Positions 34,595 to 46,482 of a DNA stretch of 64,000 nt are shown here, in pieces. The notes below the pieces were generated by a model, which made no database searches, was not told where the DNA came from, and saw only the letters and a list, made by a program, of their open reading frames with translations. The stretch's first letter is position 1. The number at the start of each line of letters is the position of its first letter. This DNA is from Rhabditophanes sp. KR3021 (Eukaryota > Nematoda > Chromadorea > Rhabditida > Alloionematidae), in NCBI GenBank assembly GCA_963281155.1, contig CAUJLY010000002.1, forward strand, positions 5,766,001 through 5,830,000, read 5' to 3'. A program made the translations under genes and the position numbers.

Positions 34595-35158
34595 ATGACG
34601 TTGACTGCCGGCAGTCGGACAAATATTATGGCCCAAGCTAGACATGGTCCTGTGGAATCGTATGCGACTACTTCCAATTTAAAACATCCTAATGGAGCAG
34701 TTTATTATAATCCTAATAATATGTCACAAGATGGTAAGTTAAAAATGTATCCTCTACTTAGTTGTTTTCTAGTTCAAAATTTATACTTCGAATCCATTCA
34801 TTTTTCGATAGATGATGAAGAAAAATTATTACTTGAAGAAGATGGGCTGGAAAAGGGAACATTTGGAACCAACTTGACCAAGACAATATCTTCCAAAATG
34901 AAAAAAGCTTTACTTGACGAAGAAGAAAACACATTTCGCAACGTAAATTTCACCGGGAAATCTGGTATACGGGGCAGAACAAGATTAACTAATGACGATA
35001 CGGATCCAGACTCACCTCTAGATGAGCTAAACCTAATTTTACCGTTAACAACTCACTTTCCCGAAATGCCTACTCCTAAACCTTGTGGCTGGTCTAAATT
35101 CAAAAAATTATTTTGTTGTTTTGCCTTTTCAAGAGGAAGTAAAGGCATCCTTAAATAA
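34595..35158 (+). CDS. Small protein with Cys-rich C-terminus, unknown function
   Basis: Exons 34595-34733 and 34812-35158. The 78-nt segment between them starts GTAAGT and ends CGATAG; removing it joins QD to DDEEKLLLEEDG and leaves 161 residues. That intron is a multiple of three and has no stop, so read-through would give 187 residues with a hydrophobic insert. The C-terminal end (CGWSKFKKLFCCFAF) mixes basic residues and Cys, which would suit lipid-modified membrane attachment; this is inference. A Thr/Asp-rich middle (DDTDPDSPLDEL) could be phosphorylated. No family recognised. The C-termini of this gene and the next gene converge. Confidence 0.6.
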   Translation: MTLTAGSRTNIMAQARHGPVESYATTSNLKHPNGAVYYNPNNMSQDGKLKMYPLLSCFLVQNLYFESIHFSIDDEEKLLLEEDGLEKGTFGTNLTKTISSKMKKALLDEEENTFRNVNFTGKSGIRGRTRLTNDDTDPDSPLDELNLILPLTTHFPEMPTPKPCGWSKFKKLFCCFAFSRGSKGILK

Positions 35159-35453
35159 TATTTAATTGTCCAAACATATATAAATTACTACAAGAAATAC
35201 AATGAATAATAAACACATACTCTACCTTTAGAACTTTTAATGGAGCAAACTTGACAAGCATCTATTCTCTTGCCATTCAATTCATTTTAAAGACCTTGTG
35301 AGGTCATATTTCAATTTTTGTGCTCACACGAAACCAATTAATTTTTAGTATTCAAGTGCATTACTCTTAGAAGAAATGACTTTAAAAGAGGATGCTTTAT
35401 AAGTTAGATATAAATTGAAGGTGACAGGCAAACTTTATTTTAATTTAAATAAA

Positions 35454-38400
35454 TTATCTTCGACTGGAGGTTCTTTCTTTGACATTGTATTCGGAGTACA
35501 TGACCTAAAAATATTATTACACTACTAATAAAAAACGCACCTTTTCAGTTTCCGATGGAACTCTTGACAAAAAGTCCAAAACTTCATTGTTAGGAATAAA
35601 GTGTGGATTTCGTAGCTTTTTCGTAAACTTATTAATTCCCCAAATCATGACAATCCATCTTAGTGGGATCAAAAAAAGTAGAAGTGAAATTAGTGACAAA
35701 ACGGCTATTGCGGTGATAGATATATAAGGCACAGAAAAGTTGAGGGCATTTATAACTCTTTCCAACAAAGAAACAATGTAATGAATAGATTCTTGTATGA
35801 GAACAAGATGATCTCCTAATGAAAAAACGACGTTTCTCCAGGCTGCTACGACATTACCCTTAGATTGTTTGTCTTCTGTTAAATCGGTGTCATCAATCGA
35901 ATCTTGTTGGGATAAAGGTTGGTGAGTGGCGCTTAGATTGTAATTTGATAGATTCAATAAAGATACGTAAAAGCCATTGCTTCGACTGACTTTTAGTTTC
36001 ATGTAATTCTTCAGCAGAATAAAAACAAGGATCATGGGAAGATGAAACATTTGTATGTAATAAACGCTTATCAAAAAGATTACCATCGACAAAATAGATT
36101 TAATTGGATTATCCCAATTGAAGATACTTGATACAAAATCGGAATATTCGGCAATTGTTTTGTAGAAAGCTTTCAACGAATTGATATCTCTGATTAATTT
36201 TTGTTTTTGAAAAGTAGGTTTCTTGGCTATTAATTTACGTTCACGGGGATTAAAAGTTCGGATGGCAGCTCGAAAAGGGTTCCAGATCACTTCCATTTCA
36301 ATGTATATTTGGCCTTTTGCACGGTTTTTGAGGTCAATATCTTTTAAGCCATACCATTTTTTAGTACCATTCTTAATTGATAAAAGTGGAATATTAATTT
36401 TACCGAGGAATTCAGCCTTCTTATTTGGGTCTTCATCATAAACAGTGAACGAAAGAATTGAATGAATATCCTTAACGTTGAAAGTAAACATCTTATTGAA
36501 AGTTGGATTCAAAGTCTTGTACTCGGTATGCGTTTGCAACCTCGAGTTATCCAATTCTACAACTATATACGGATCACTCTTAAAATTCAAATCAGCCGCC
36601 GCAAGACCTTCGGCCTTAAATATCTTGACAGTTAAATGGCCGACGTCTGACAGATTTTCAAGGGACTTGAATAAGGAATACTTAGTCATGGTAGCTTCTT
36701 TTTCAAATTCACTTTTATTTTGAATTGAACCTTCAGTGACTGAAGAACCTGACTTGGAAAGTAACAATAAAACCGATCCTTTTTCATCATCCAAAACTAA
36801 CCAATTCTCATTCGTTTCTTCTTTCTTAATATCCGAAACTTTAATGGACCCCTTGGCCAATACAACGTTACTAACTTTATCCAAAACACACAACTCCAAC
36901 ATGTGATTCTCCTCATCAAAAATATGCAAATCAAATTGTTCTAACCATTGTGGTGCCAGTGTCTGTTGACAAACTTTGCTTTTATATTTTTCTTGACCTA
37001 ATCGAAATTTTACATATGGACTTGGCTTGACAGATTCATTTGACATAGAAAGACAGTTTAAATGAGCTTCTGCTAACACAACATTCAAAACAGCATACCA
37101 TATTTGAGCGGGTTTAAGTGATTTGGTAGGAAGATTATTTTTGGCAATTACGCCACGGCTACTTTTTGACAAGAAAAGATCTCGTTCGTTTTGAGTGAAA
37201 GGTTCGATCATCAAGTTAATGGCTAAGTAACCAAGATCTTCATCTATGTCATTACTTGATGGTCCAGCTTCTAAATCCAATTTTAAGTCATATTCCCTTA
37301 AATCAAAACTATTCAACAAATAATAAAGTCAAACATACTGTGACAAAGTAAAATACGACAGATTAAGGGAAAGTCCACCCAAAAAATCGTCACTCATAAA
37401 TCGGTCGTGATCATACGCTTCGATCTGTATCATTTCCGTGGGATCATCTATTAAAAAAGAAAATTCTTCTTCCCAAATAGGGTTTAAGTTTTTAAATATT
37501 ACATTTGACTTGTATATGACTTGATTTTTGTACTTGAATTTGCAATAAGGGTCGCTTGAACCGGAGGCATCTCTGATGGCTAGATTATGGCCCGATTTTA
37601 ATAAAATGCGTAGTCGGAATGTTATGAAAGGATCCTTTTGTTTGTCAAAATCCTGTCAAAATATATAAAAATAAGTATTAATAACAAACAAAGTTTACCA
37701 TTGATGCTAGCATAACATCCGTTCTTTCGCCTCCTATATCATGTTCTAAAGCAACGGGGTGGGGAAATTGTTCCTGTTCGCATAACTACAAATGAAAGAA
37801 AAATAGATAACAAAGCAATGAAAAAACATTTCAAATAACCTTTTCATGTTTTGATGAGGTAATAGATTTTAGTACATTTGTTAGAAAATGCATATTTAAC
37901 AAATTCAGTCAACTAACTACCAAATAGGAACTACTATTTAAAAGGATGCAGCGTAACGATTCTCTTTAAAGCTCTTTATAACTTTATTTATAGGAAAGAG
38001 GATGTAATTTATATGCTTTGCACTTAACAAAAAATAGTGAACTCACCTGACCATCAACAATAATATTATGTGTATTAAGGTTGTCCTTTTTGGATATTCT
38101 CAAAGCTGCCTTTACTCCTTGCAATATTGAGCGCGGGGTTTTGGTGCCATTATTAGTCCTAAATTTTAAGTAATTATTGAAAAAGTCATAATTTAATTTA
38201 CTTTAATGAAAATAGGCTACTCGTTGATAGCCATCGTTTTCTTTTATGCTTCTTGGGAGTTGCAAGTTGGTGTGGGGATGCTAAAGTATATGAAGATGAC
38301 ATGTCCTCGTCAGCTATGTTCGGTGTTGTGGTGCCTATAATATAGATTACGTAATTTTGGGAAGGTTTATCTTCTTACTATTTTTAGTTAGTTAGTGGGG

Positions 38401-39172
38401 TGGATGTAAAAGTGAAGTTTCAAGATGGCAAGGAAATTATCTGTATATGGGTGTATGTATGTACGTATAAATGTATATATTTATAAAGATGAGTAATAGT
38501 TGCATAAGATTTAGAGAAGAATTATATTTTTTTGTAAGTTAAATACTTTCATATAATTTTTAAATATTTTCTTGGATGTTTACACATAACTAAATAATAT
38601 GATAACGAGGATAAAAATAAAAGTATCTACATTTTGAATTTGGAAAGAAAAGTTTATAATGAATTAAAAATAGGAAATATTGTTTTTGCCAAAGGAAGCA
38701 GCTATCTAAACAAAATATGGATAATTATGGGTACACATTACCTGCTCTGTTGCCTTGCAAGATAACTGCCTTGGCATGCCACAAAAGTTTATCCTCATCC
38801 TCATCCGTACCACCAACTTCGATTAAATTAATGTGAGAGGAGTCTTGACTTTCCAGATGATGCATTGACTCGATCGTCGGCATCGAATGACACCAAAAAG
38901 ATCCTAAAATTTAAATGATACCAACGTTTTAATAATAAAAGAAGATGTTAGCTACATCATTTTTTTGACTACTTAAATAGATGGGAATTATATTTAAGAT
39001 GCTTATTATATTAATTTAATTATTGAATAAACATTCAAATAAATAATCGTTTTTACAAACCTTTGGGGTGCTTTTTTTTGGTCCAAGGAGAACTTCCTGC
39101 TGATCGTGGTTTGGATGGTTCTTTCCATTGTCTTATTTTTTGGGAGCTTGAAGGTAGGGAGAAGCGTTTCAT
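35454..39172 (-). CDS. mctp-1: Multiple C2 and transmembrane domain protein (MCTP)
   Basis: ER/vesicle-anchored calcium sensor family. Eight exons in phase: 39061-39172, 38742-38903, 38202-38334, 38047-38158, 37699-37785, 37339-37652, 35541-37308 and 35454-35504, giving 912 residues. The N-terminal 200 residues are basic/Ser-rich. C2-A (exon 6) reads LAIRDASGSSDPYCKFKYK and FKNLNPIWEEEF. A middle C2 is diverged (PSPYVKFRLG). C2-C reads FKSDPYIVVELDNSRLQTHTE, TLNPTFNKMF and YDEDPNKKAEFLG. The linker AAIRTFNPRERK precedes two hydrophobic membrane segments, one near SILSMVIFLISVYY and one near AIAVLSLISLLLFLI, and the end FLSRVPSETEK matches human MCTP. An alternative first exon at 37840-37893 is possible. 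Confidence 0.93.
37840..37893 (-). other. Candidate alternative first exon of MCTP
   Basis: Eighteen codons beginning ATG CAT TTT (MHFLTNVLK) and ending at a GT donor that joins in phase to the exon at 37699-37785. It lies inside the intron between 37786 and 38046. Use of this exon would give a shorter MCTP lacking the basic N-terminal 173 residues but keeping all C2 and membrane parts. Confidence 0.4.
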
Positions 39173-40136
39173 TGCTCTCGTTCCTCTGAATGGGTTAATT
39201 TATACGGCCATAAACAAATATGTACTGCATAAATGAATCTATAAATTTCTTGATGTGATGTATATTTAATTAGACGTCCTTTCCTTTTTTGTAATAAACG
39301 AACTTTTATTGAATTAAATATTTACAAGGAAAATTAGTTAAAAAATGTGCCTAATTAGAAAGAAAATACAAAAACAGAACTTTCTTTCTCTTAAAAATAA
39401 GCAAAATATGCGATATTGTATTATAGTCTAAAGGTTGTTGTTCTTAATATTTGTTGCATGCAACTTAAATAGCATTATCATTGCCTCATCCCCAGATTAT
39501 AAGTTTAAAAGTGAAGAGGCATGTGTACACACAAAGAACGAGTGCAGCCTAATTTTTTAAACGAGAATAGCCTTATCAAAAACTATTTGGTCTATTCTTA
39601 TTTTGAATAGGAAGGAATGAATAAATATCACAAAAGTTTGGTGTGAAGTCAAGCGAAAAAGAATTGGGCAGAATATAATATTTGGTAAAAATGAAATGGT
39701 TTTAATGTTAAGTAGGAAACAATAGAATATATGCAGCCGTGCCAATTTGACTTATCAATTGCCAAAAAGTGATATATATTATTATGGTAACTGTCCAACC
39801 TAAATTTTGGTTTCCAAAAAAGAGTCATGTGCATTATATACAAATCTAGGTTTTTATTTGGTGTCGGAAGAAAGATGTTTAATAGTGGTTAAAAATAAGT
39901 ATTGCATAAATCAGAGTCACCAAACTACAATATATTAAATATTTGCATTTCGATATTTTAGTTAAACCACTTATCTACGAAAATAGTGCCAACAAATATT
40001 AATTGTAAATATCTCTTTTATCCAGACAAAATAAATCACTCCAAAAAATGAAATATAAATGTTATTTGAATTTAAAATGAGCCACATAGTGAAAATGATT
40101 GTTATGGCTGTGGTGGAGTAATTTGATTTGTGCATC
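39173..40136. other. Intergenic spacer upstream of MCTP
   Basis: About 960 AT-rich bases between the MCTP 5' end and the 3' end of the four-TM gene. Open frames on the minus strand near 39557-39843 are Phe/Ile-rich and look like noncoding AT-rich sequence. Confidence 0.35.
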
Positions 40137-41156
40137 TTAAATCAATTTATGGAACTGGGGTTCGGAAAGTGAAGTTTCTTCGATATTGCTGATGGCATCG
40201 AGATCGATGCTTGGAACACGTAGATTATTTAGATAGACAGTTACGGAATCGTTTCTACTGTCTAGACTAGTTTGGGGCCTCCTGACGGGTGGTAATTTCA
40301 TTCTTTTTTTGTTCCAATAAAACCGTGACACTTGAATGAAAATGATAAGAGAGAATATTGAGTATTTTGCTGTCAATTGGTATATCCATTTTTCCATTAA
40401 AGTGAATTCTGTCAAATATTCGATGCAATTTGTACACGTATCGGGAATCTAAAAAGTTAAGGATTATTTATTGTTGATTAACTAATCATAAATAATAGCA
40501 ACTAATAACTTCCCTTAATTGAACGTGCTCCACACCTTTCTTCAATAATATCAAATGTGGAGTTAAGAAAAAAACGGTGTGTACATATTAAATGAGGTTC
40601 AACAATGGTGCAAAAATCAGAATCATGTGTTAGCATCGTTATAAAAAGTGGAATAGTAGCTTTGATAACTAAATCATTGATAAATATAATCCAGATGAAT
40701 AGAAAAAACAAACAACCAAAAGAAAAAGTTACAAAAATAAAATTGTAGCATAGAATAAAAAATATTTTGCGGCCTTTTATTGAAGCATATAAAGCTAAGA
40801 TTGATAATATTAATTGGACATAATTGATGATGAGTGAAAATTCTACGGATCGACAAAACTAATAAAATGTTATGTATTAAGATTATTTATTTTTGACTTA
40901 CAATAACAATTGGCATAGATAAACTATAATAATATGATTCGGGCGGCAATAAATCATTAAATAAACAAACAGGCCTCGATTCTGAATATTGTTCTGAATA
41001 CAGCCAAACACAACCAACTGTCAACAATCCAATTAATAGAATAAAAATGAGGGTAAGTTTTGAAAAAGTAATTTTTAAAAATGTAGAATGAGTTCCGTAG
41101 TGATTAGCGACATGGTCATCCAAAGCTCCAATAAAACTTCCCGACATTGACATCAT
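40137..41156 (-). CDS. Four-transmembrane protein, unknown family, one frame break
   Basis: Exons 40902-41156, about 40510-40858 and 40137-40448. Hydrophobic segments occur at LIFILLIGLLTVGCVWLY in exon 1, LIINYVQLILSILALY and FILCYNFIFVTFSFGCL in exon 2, and YSIFSLIIFIQV in exon 3, giving a four-TM layout with an extracellular-type Cys pair (DTCTNC) just before the last segment. The C-terminal 65 residues are cytoplasmic-looking, with Arg/Pro and Ser/Asp. Exon 2 does not splice in phase as written; dropping one base from the A7 run at 40568-40574 makes its GT donor (ac at 40508-40509 on the plus strand) join phase 0 to exon 3. Tetraspanin- or claudin-like topology is seen, but no diagnostic motif (no CCG), so no family is assigned. 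Confidence 0.55.
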
Positions 41157-42570
41157 AATCTAGATCATTCCTCAAAAGTGTTGTATAATAAATAGAATTT
41201 ATTTATTGTATACTAAACCATAAATTCATAATTTGCTGCCTACAAAATATGATGTGGGAGCCTAAAATGTTCAAATAAATCGTAGGGTTTTCTTTTTAAA
41301 TTGGCAGAATATTAGATTTTAGTTTGAATTTTCATATTCACATTCACGTGTGAAACAAGACACTTCTGTGGATAGTAAATTAGATGGTGATGTTAATTTA
41401 AGAATGTATGTATAATATCGTTCAAAGTAAGATTGCACATTTTAAAAAGTATTTTTAAATCGTTCTCCCCCGTAAAAGGACAAGTTGATGGCAATTTTTG
41501 TGTGATAGAGATATTACAAGAAACAATGTTTAAAATGTATAAAATATGTATATATACGCCTTTTTGTTATTAGCAACAATTGGTATTGGTTTTATATGTG
41601 CTTTTGTCATTAACTTATTTGATTGCAAATAAATATAATTAGATAGCAATCTTTTTAAAACAAAATAATACTGCGTATTTAGCCGGAAAAATTATTCAGT
41701 AAAAATTAAAAATTCAATTCACAAAGTTTTCTCGACAAAAAAGCCAGGTAAAACTCACAAGGAAGTATGGATATCCGAAAACTATTTAGTTATTTATAAA
41801 ATATATCCATTAATTTATTTATTCTTTTGAAAATTAATTTTGATACTTTTTATTTTAAATAAAAATTGTTGGGACATTATAAGCATTCATAACGAATTAG
41901 ATTAGAATGGCTTGTTCAAATAACCGAAGGCGTGAAGGATTTGTTCAACCAATTTTCATGGGCTTTGCTTATTTTTTAGTTTAATGGATTTATGAAGTTT
42001 TTTTGATTGAATTAATTATTGAAAAAGTGTTCTTTAAGGCATTAGGAATATTTAATTTGATGTGCTTTTAATAGTGAAGGTGCAAACTGTCATGTAAAAC
42101 CTTTTTAAAATCTACGTCTTATTTATTAAGTCGCAGATTAAAGTATCAAAAAATGGAAATATACCAAAATGACTAGCTTATATTAGTCATGAAGGAAGTC
42201 GTACTCTATGTATCCTTCAAAACAAATAAGTTAATTAAGACGAGAATCTTTTTACTTAAAACAATTCAATTAAATAAAAGTCTTTTACTTTCAGTAAAGC
42301 TTAGTAATTATTATTACATTTTTTAAGAACATCACGATCTACCTTTTGCATAATTGGGAGTTTTACACAACTACTAATAAAAAACTAATTCAGTCAACAA
42401 GATTAACATCGGTCTTTTTATCTTGAATTTTTGCTAAAGTACTGAAATGTTTAATTGTATCTTTACTAGAGAATGTAATATATGTATTTAAGACAATTAA
42501 GTTTATGGTGATACAATTTAGTGAATCTGTTGTGTTGATAAAATAAATTATTAGGCTTTTTATATTTTCT
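41157..42570. other. Intergenic spacer, 1.4 kb
   Basis: One of the longest gene-free stretches here, between the 5' end of the four-TM gene and the 3' end of the acyltransferase gene. Very AT-rich with homopolymer T and A tracts. No supported coding, RNA or repeat feature. Confidence 0.35.
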
Positions 42571-44207
42571 TTACTCAGTCTTGAGTTTCTTAAGATCAGC
42601 CTTTCTATCGAACTCCATCGTAACATTTGTATAAAAGTATCCCAATCCAATTAGTAGGAAAAACGGATATCTCAAGGTAACAGTTTCCTGCCAAAATATT
42701 CTATCAACAAAAGCCCATCCTGCCCCCGAACCACCCAAAAAGTAGAAGTTTGAATACAATCCAAATACAAACGGCACTATTTGCAACCAAGCCAGAATCC
42801 TTCTAAAAGCGACATCTCCAATATTCTTCTCCCTCCATTGTTTCACTCCATCAATTGTATAAATTCCCTTAGCCGCATATTCCATAATCAACTCCAAAAC
42901 ATTCAAAATAATCCAAACTATATTATGATGTTGGAAACCATGCCATAACAAAACAAACAAATAACTCACACAAAGACCAAATAATTTCCTCGGCAATGAA
43001 AAGGTGGGGAAACAAATCGGGACAAAAATGTATTTCTTGAAGAATATGTACAAACCACGATCAAACCCACGCCATATTTTTGAATATAAAACAATACGCG
43101 AAATGCAAATTGGTCCATCTTGTGGTTGCATTCCATCAATTTTTGCAAATAAAGTTGGTAGACCAAAGATTATAACATATTTGATATGGAAAAAAGCGCC
43201 CATTACCATTCCAATAGGAACAAATTCATGTTTAGGAAGACTGTAGATAAAATCAGTGTTGTTTAACATTATTTCGAAGTAAAAGAAATGAAGCATCATT
43301 TCAATTACTACTACCCAGAATGAAAGCCTCAAGGTCTGCGATGCAATTTGCTTCCACTTTCTTTTGTCTCCATTAGATTCTCTTATTTTGAGTTGATCAA
43401 CGAAATCAGAATGGACGACGATTAAGGAAAACATATAAGGTTGGTAAAATGAATAAAACATCATATCTGAGAATCTTTCAATTAACGTTTCCTTGACTGA
43501 TTCTTTTGGTTTGTCGATGAACTCTAGGTTATATGAAATATAACTTAGTAAAGTATATGAGGCAAATACCAATACTTTGAAGACATCTCCACACAAGAAA
43601 TCTGGTTTGTTCATCGTAAAATACAAAATTGGCAAGGAACTAATCCAGACAGTCATTTTTCGTGGGTAGTAAGTTGTGCAAAGAAAGATAAAAGCTCCCT
43701 GGGCAATTGAGCAAATCACTAAGAAAGGTGTGAAAATAAACATGGACATTATTATTGAAGAAATGGTGTATAGTTTGGTCCAGATAGATTCAGAAAATAT
43801 TTTGGGAAGTGTATTAAAGATGATGGCATGAAGAGCCAGGTATGGCAGATATTTGTAAGCGAAAGGAGCCCACATTCGCCATTCCCAATTTGAAATGTCC
43901 TGGAGATGTAATTAATTGTTATTCATGTTGCCCTTACCTTTATCTTTTCACCGATCAACGGTAAATAAGAAATGACAGCCGGTTCTCCTATTGAAAAATT
44001 GTATTTATTACTAGCTAAATAAACATTGTACCATCCATAAGTAATGCTTGAGATTACAATAAAATAGCATAATTTAATCTCTGGCAATTCAGGATAGACG
44101 AATAAAGCAGGACGAGCAGGTCTGGGCTTTTCGGTAGCCATGGTTGATGGCTCGTTATTGTTAGGTTCTTTAATTATAAAATCATGATCAGATAAAAATT
44201 GTGACAT
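42571..44207 (-). CDS. Hedgehog acyltransferase-like MBOAT protein (HHAT)
   Basis: Multi-pass ER membrane O-acyltransferase related to HHAT/Rasp, which N-palmitoylates Hedgehog in other animals. Exons 43938-44207 and 42571-43899 with a 38-nt intron; 532 residues (human 493). Around ten hydrophobic segments are visible. MBOAT hallmarks are GPICISRIVLYSKIWRGFD (compare the P-x-C-x-x-R-I block of HHAT), the RGLYIFFKKYIF region and the catalytic-type His in LLWHGFQH. Nematodes lack a classical Hedgehog but have Hedgehog-related (hh-r) proteins and HHAT homologs, so the substrate is open. A second Met (MATEKPRP) 22 residues in could be the true start. Confidence 0.88.
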
Positions 44208-44785
44208 AACAATCTATAGTTGAAAAAGACTAAAAACGAATGATGGGAGGAAATCAAAAAATCTAGAACATCCTCTCTTGTTGAACCTCTTAAAGTAGTT
44301 TAGTGAGGATGTGTCAATTCTGATTATGGTTAAAAAGAAAAAGTTTTGATCAAATATATGCAAATATATCGACAATTGAACAATCTTTCTTCCCTTTGAT
44401 ACATTCAAGGTTGTGCGGTGTTGGAGAATGTGTAAATTTTGTTTGGTTGATTTGACATGGGTAGTGCGTGATAAAGAATGGATATATTATAGTCTCTTCA
44501 GTTAATGGGTCATCCATAAGGGTCAATTTGTATGTAAGAGGATGTTCAAGTGAATTTGGATTATTTTTAGGACTCAGGTTTTATTTTATGGGATGATTAG
44601 ATATATTTGAACTATTAATTTAATCTTTTTGTTTGCTGATCATTTTGAGCTTTTGTGTAATAATACATATATTTGAAAGACTCTATGCAATTAATGACGT
44701 GAATTTATTCCAAAGACACTTTGCTCCAGGTTTCGGTTAAAGAAATAGTGCATTTGTTTATTTAGTCTGAATATTTATTCTGATT
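44208..44785. other. Divergent intergenic region, HHAT-like and CCDC174-like genes
   Basis: Shared upstream region between a minus-strand and a plus-strand gene. AT-rich with no recognised element. Confidence 0.35.
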
Positions 44786-45622
44786 ATGAATTCTTCTACT
44801 AAGGATGCTGCCGGCAATGTTAATGATTTATTTGCTCTACAAATAGAGCTTGAAAAGAAGAAAGCTGAACTTAAGAAGAAAAATCATTCAGAAAAGAAGT
44901 CTTCTGGATTTCAACTTAAATCGAATCGAAAAGCTAAACCTGAATTAAAAAGACCTGCTGGAAAAGCTGACCGTGAAGAAGAGGAGTATAAACTAAAGGC
45001 TAAGTATCAGCAAAGCAAGATGGAAGAAAAAGCTAAATATTACGATGATCTAAAAAGTGGCAGAACTAAAAATGCCCACTACAGTTCATTAATTGACTTT
45101 GAAAGCAAACGATATGAATCTAATAGTGACGATGAGGCCGGCCCATCTAAATTTACACCTCAATTCAGTGAACATTTTAATCCAGATGATATTCCAAGAG
45201 ATTATGGGCCAGCTCATTTTAGGTTTAGTTGTGACGAATTGATCAGGCAAAGTCAATTGAAAGAATTAGAAGATCAGACTAAAAGGACTTTGAGTGGCAG
45301 AGAAAAAGCAAAGGCTGAGTTAATTAAGAAACTTGAAAGAAACTGGATGCGATTAGAAGCTGTGGCAAAACGTAGGGGTATTACATACATTTCATTTGAA
45401 GATTACACCAGAAGTGTTTCGAATTTGTTCGATAAACCTCCTAAAGATGAGACTTTAGCAAATGCGACAGATGGTGATAATGATTTAGGTGATGAAAAAC
45501 ACTTTAAACCACGCGAATGGGATAAAAATAAAGATCTTGACTTCATTTATGAACAACGAATGGAAGCTCAAAGAAAGATTGAATTTGCTCCAGAAGCTTA
45601 CAGTAAATGGTACCGTGATTAA
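44786..45622 (+). CDS. CCDC174-like coiled-coil protein
   Basis: Nuclear protein family associated with splicing and exon-junction factors in vertebrates. Single exon, 278 residues. Residues about 5-35 are a Lys/Glu helix, KAKYYDDLKSGR and SSLIDFESKRYE resemble the family's LMEKAKLYEKM...LVDF stretch, and DYGPAHFRFSCDELIRQSQLK matches the diagnostic [21 protein letters not shown] block of CCDC174. The tail is Asp/Glu-rich. Shorter than human (467), with the middle reduced. The stop codon overlaps by a few bases with the end of an opposite-strand open frame. Confidence 0.72.
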   Translation: MNSSTKDAAGNVNDLFALQIELEKKKAELKKKNHSEKKSSGFQLKSNRKAKPELKRPAGKADREEEEYKLKAKYQQSKMEEKAKYYDDLKSGRTKNAHYSSLIDFESKRYESNSDDEAGPSKFTPQFSEHFNPDDIPRDYGPAHFRFSCDELIRQSQLKELEDQTKRTLSGREKAKAELIKKLERNWMRLEAVAKRRGITYISFEDYTRSVSNLFDKPPKDETLANATDGDNDLGDEKHFKPREWDKNKDLDFIYEQRMEAQRKIEFAPEAYSKWYRD

Positions 45623-45972
45623 TGGTATTTGATTTGTAATAAATTATTGCTTTTTATACAGTTGTTTTTGAGATTTCCATCTTTTATAAATAGATATAAC
45701 CATAAATTTGCCATTTTCTTTAAACAGCTACCAAATGTCGATCTGAGACATATGTGCTGGAAAGAATCTTGTAAATCCCAACAATTGCAGGTATCAGAAT
45801 CTGATGCAATATGATTAAAAAGATTACCATACCTATCAGTTTTTTCATTTAATAGACTATCAACTAAGTAAGGTGTGTCCTTTAATAAAGCTTGGTATTC
45901 ATTTTTTATTCCATTTTTGAATTCATTTATGTCATGGCAAATTTTTCCAAATTTAGAGGTCAGTAAATTGAA
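45619..45972 (-). pseudogene. Possible minus-strand gene fragment
   Basis: A minus-strand frame is open for about 118 codons, ends in TAA at 45619-45621 and reads like protein: FGKICHDINEFKNGIKNEY, TPYLVDSLLNEKTD, DTCNCWDLQDSFQHIC and FGSCLKKMANLW, with five Cys. It has no plausible start; just upstream another frame (FNAFQMIQFTDL, SKILFYKNIEQKK) continues the style after a one-base shift, with possible GT/AG sites. The Cys spacing recalls small secreted nematode Cys domains (DUF19-like), but this is weak. It may be an exon of a broken gene or a decayed copy. Confidence 0.35.
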
Positions 45973-46482
45973 TCATTTGGAAAGCGTTAAACTGCATATT
46001 TCATATGACATTAATTACTTGCGTTGTAAACGTAAAGAATCTTTCACTCTTCTTCTGTTCAATATTTTTATAAAAAAGAATTTTACTAGATTACAAAATG
46101 AATAAGGATTGAAATTTTACTACAGTCAATTGTTTGACAGACTCTAAAGAAATATTGTCCGTGAGTAAATTTTTAAATTGCTAAATAGATAATAAAATAT
46201 GGATAAAAAGTGCATTTCAATGACCAACTGCCAATACGTAATTATAATTCTCTTTTTACAATTATACTCCTGAACTTAAACAATTGAAATTAGTTCAATA
46301 AAACAAAACTACAACCACTCTTATTATACAAATTATTTTCAACCAATTGTTTAGTACTTTTAAAGTGCAATTTTTTAGTTGACCGTTTTTCATCCAATCA
46401 TTTGTGGGTAATTGAGTATCAATTTAACCACATTATTTGTTTAAAACATATTTAGATCCAACTTTTATCACCGAGAATCAAA
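45973..46482. other. Intergenic spacer upstream of NYN nuclease gene
   Basis: Mostly AT-rich. The left 130 bases may contain further 5' pieces of the minus-strand fragment described before it. A TTTAG at about 46451-46455 lies roughly 30 bases before the NYN gene start. Confidence 0.3.

Noticed and set aside
42390..42650. Open frame overlapping the end of the acyltransferase gene
   Set aside because: Lies mostly in the AT-rich 3' region and overlaps in another frame; no protein-like features.
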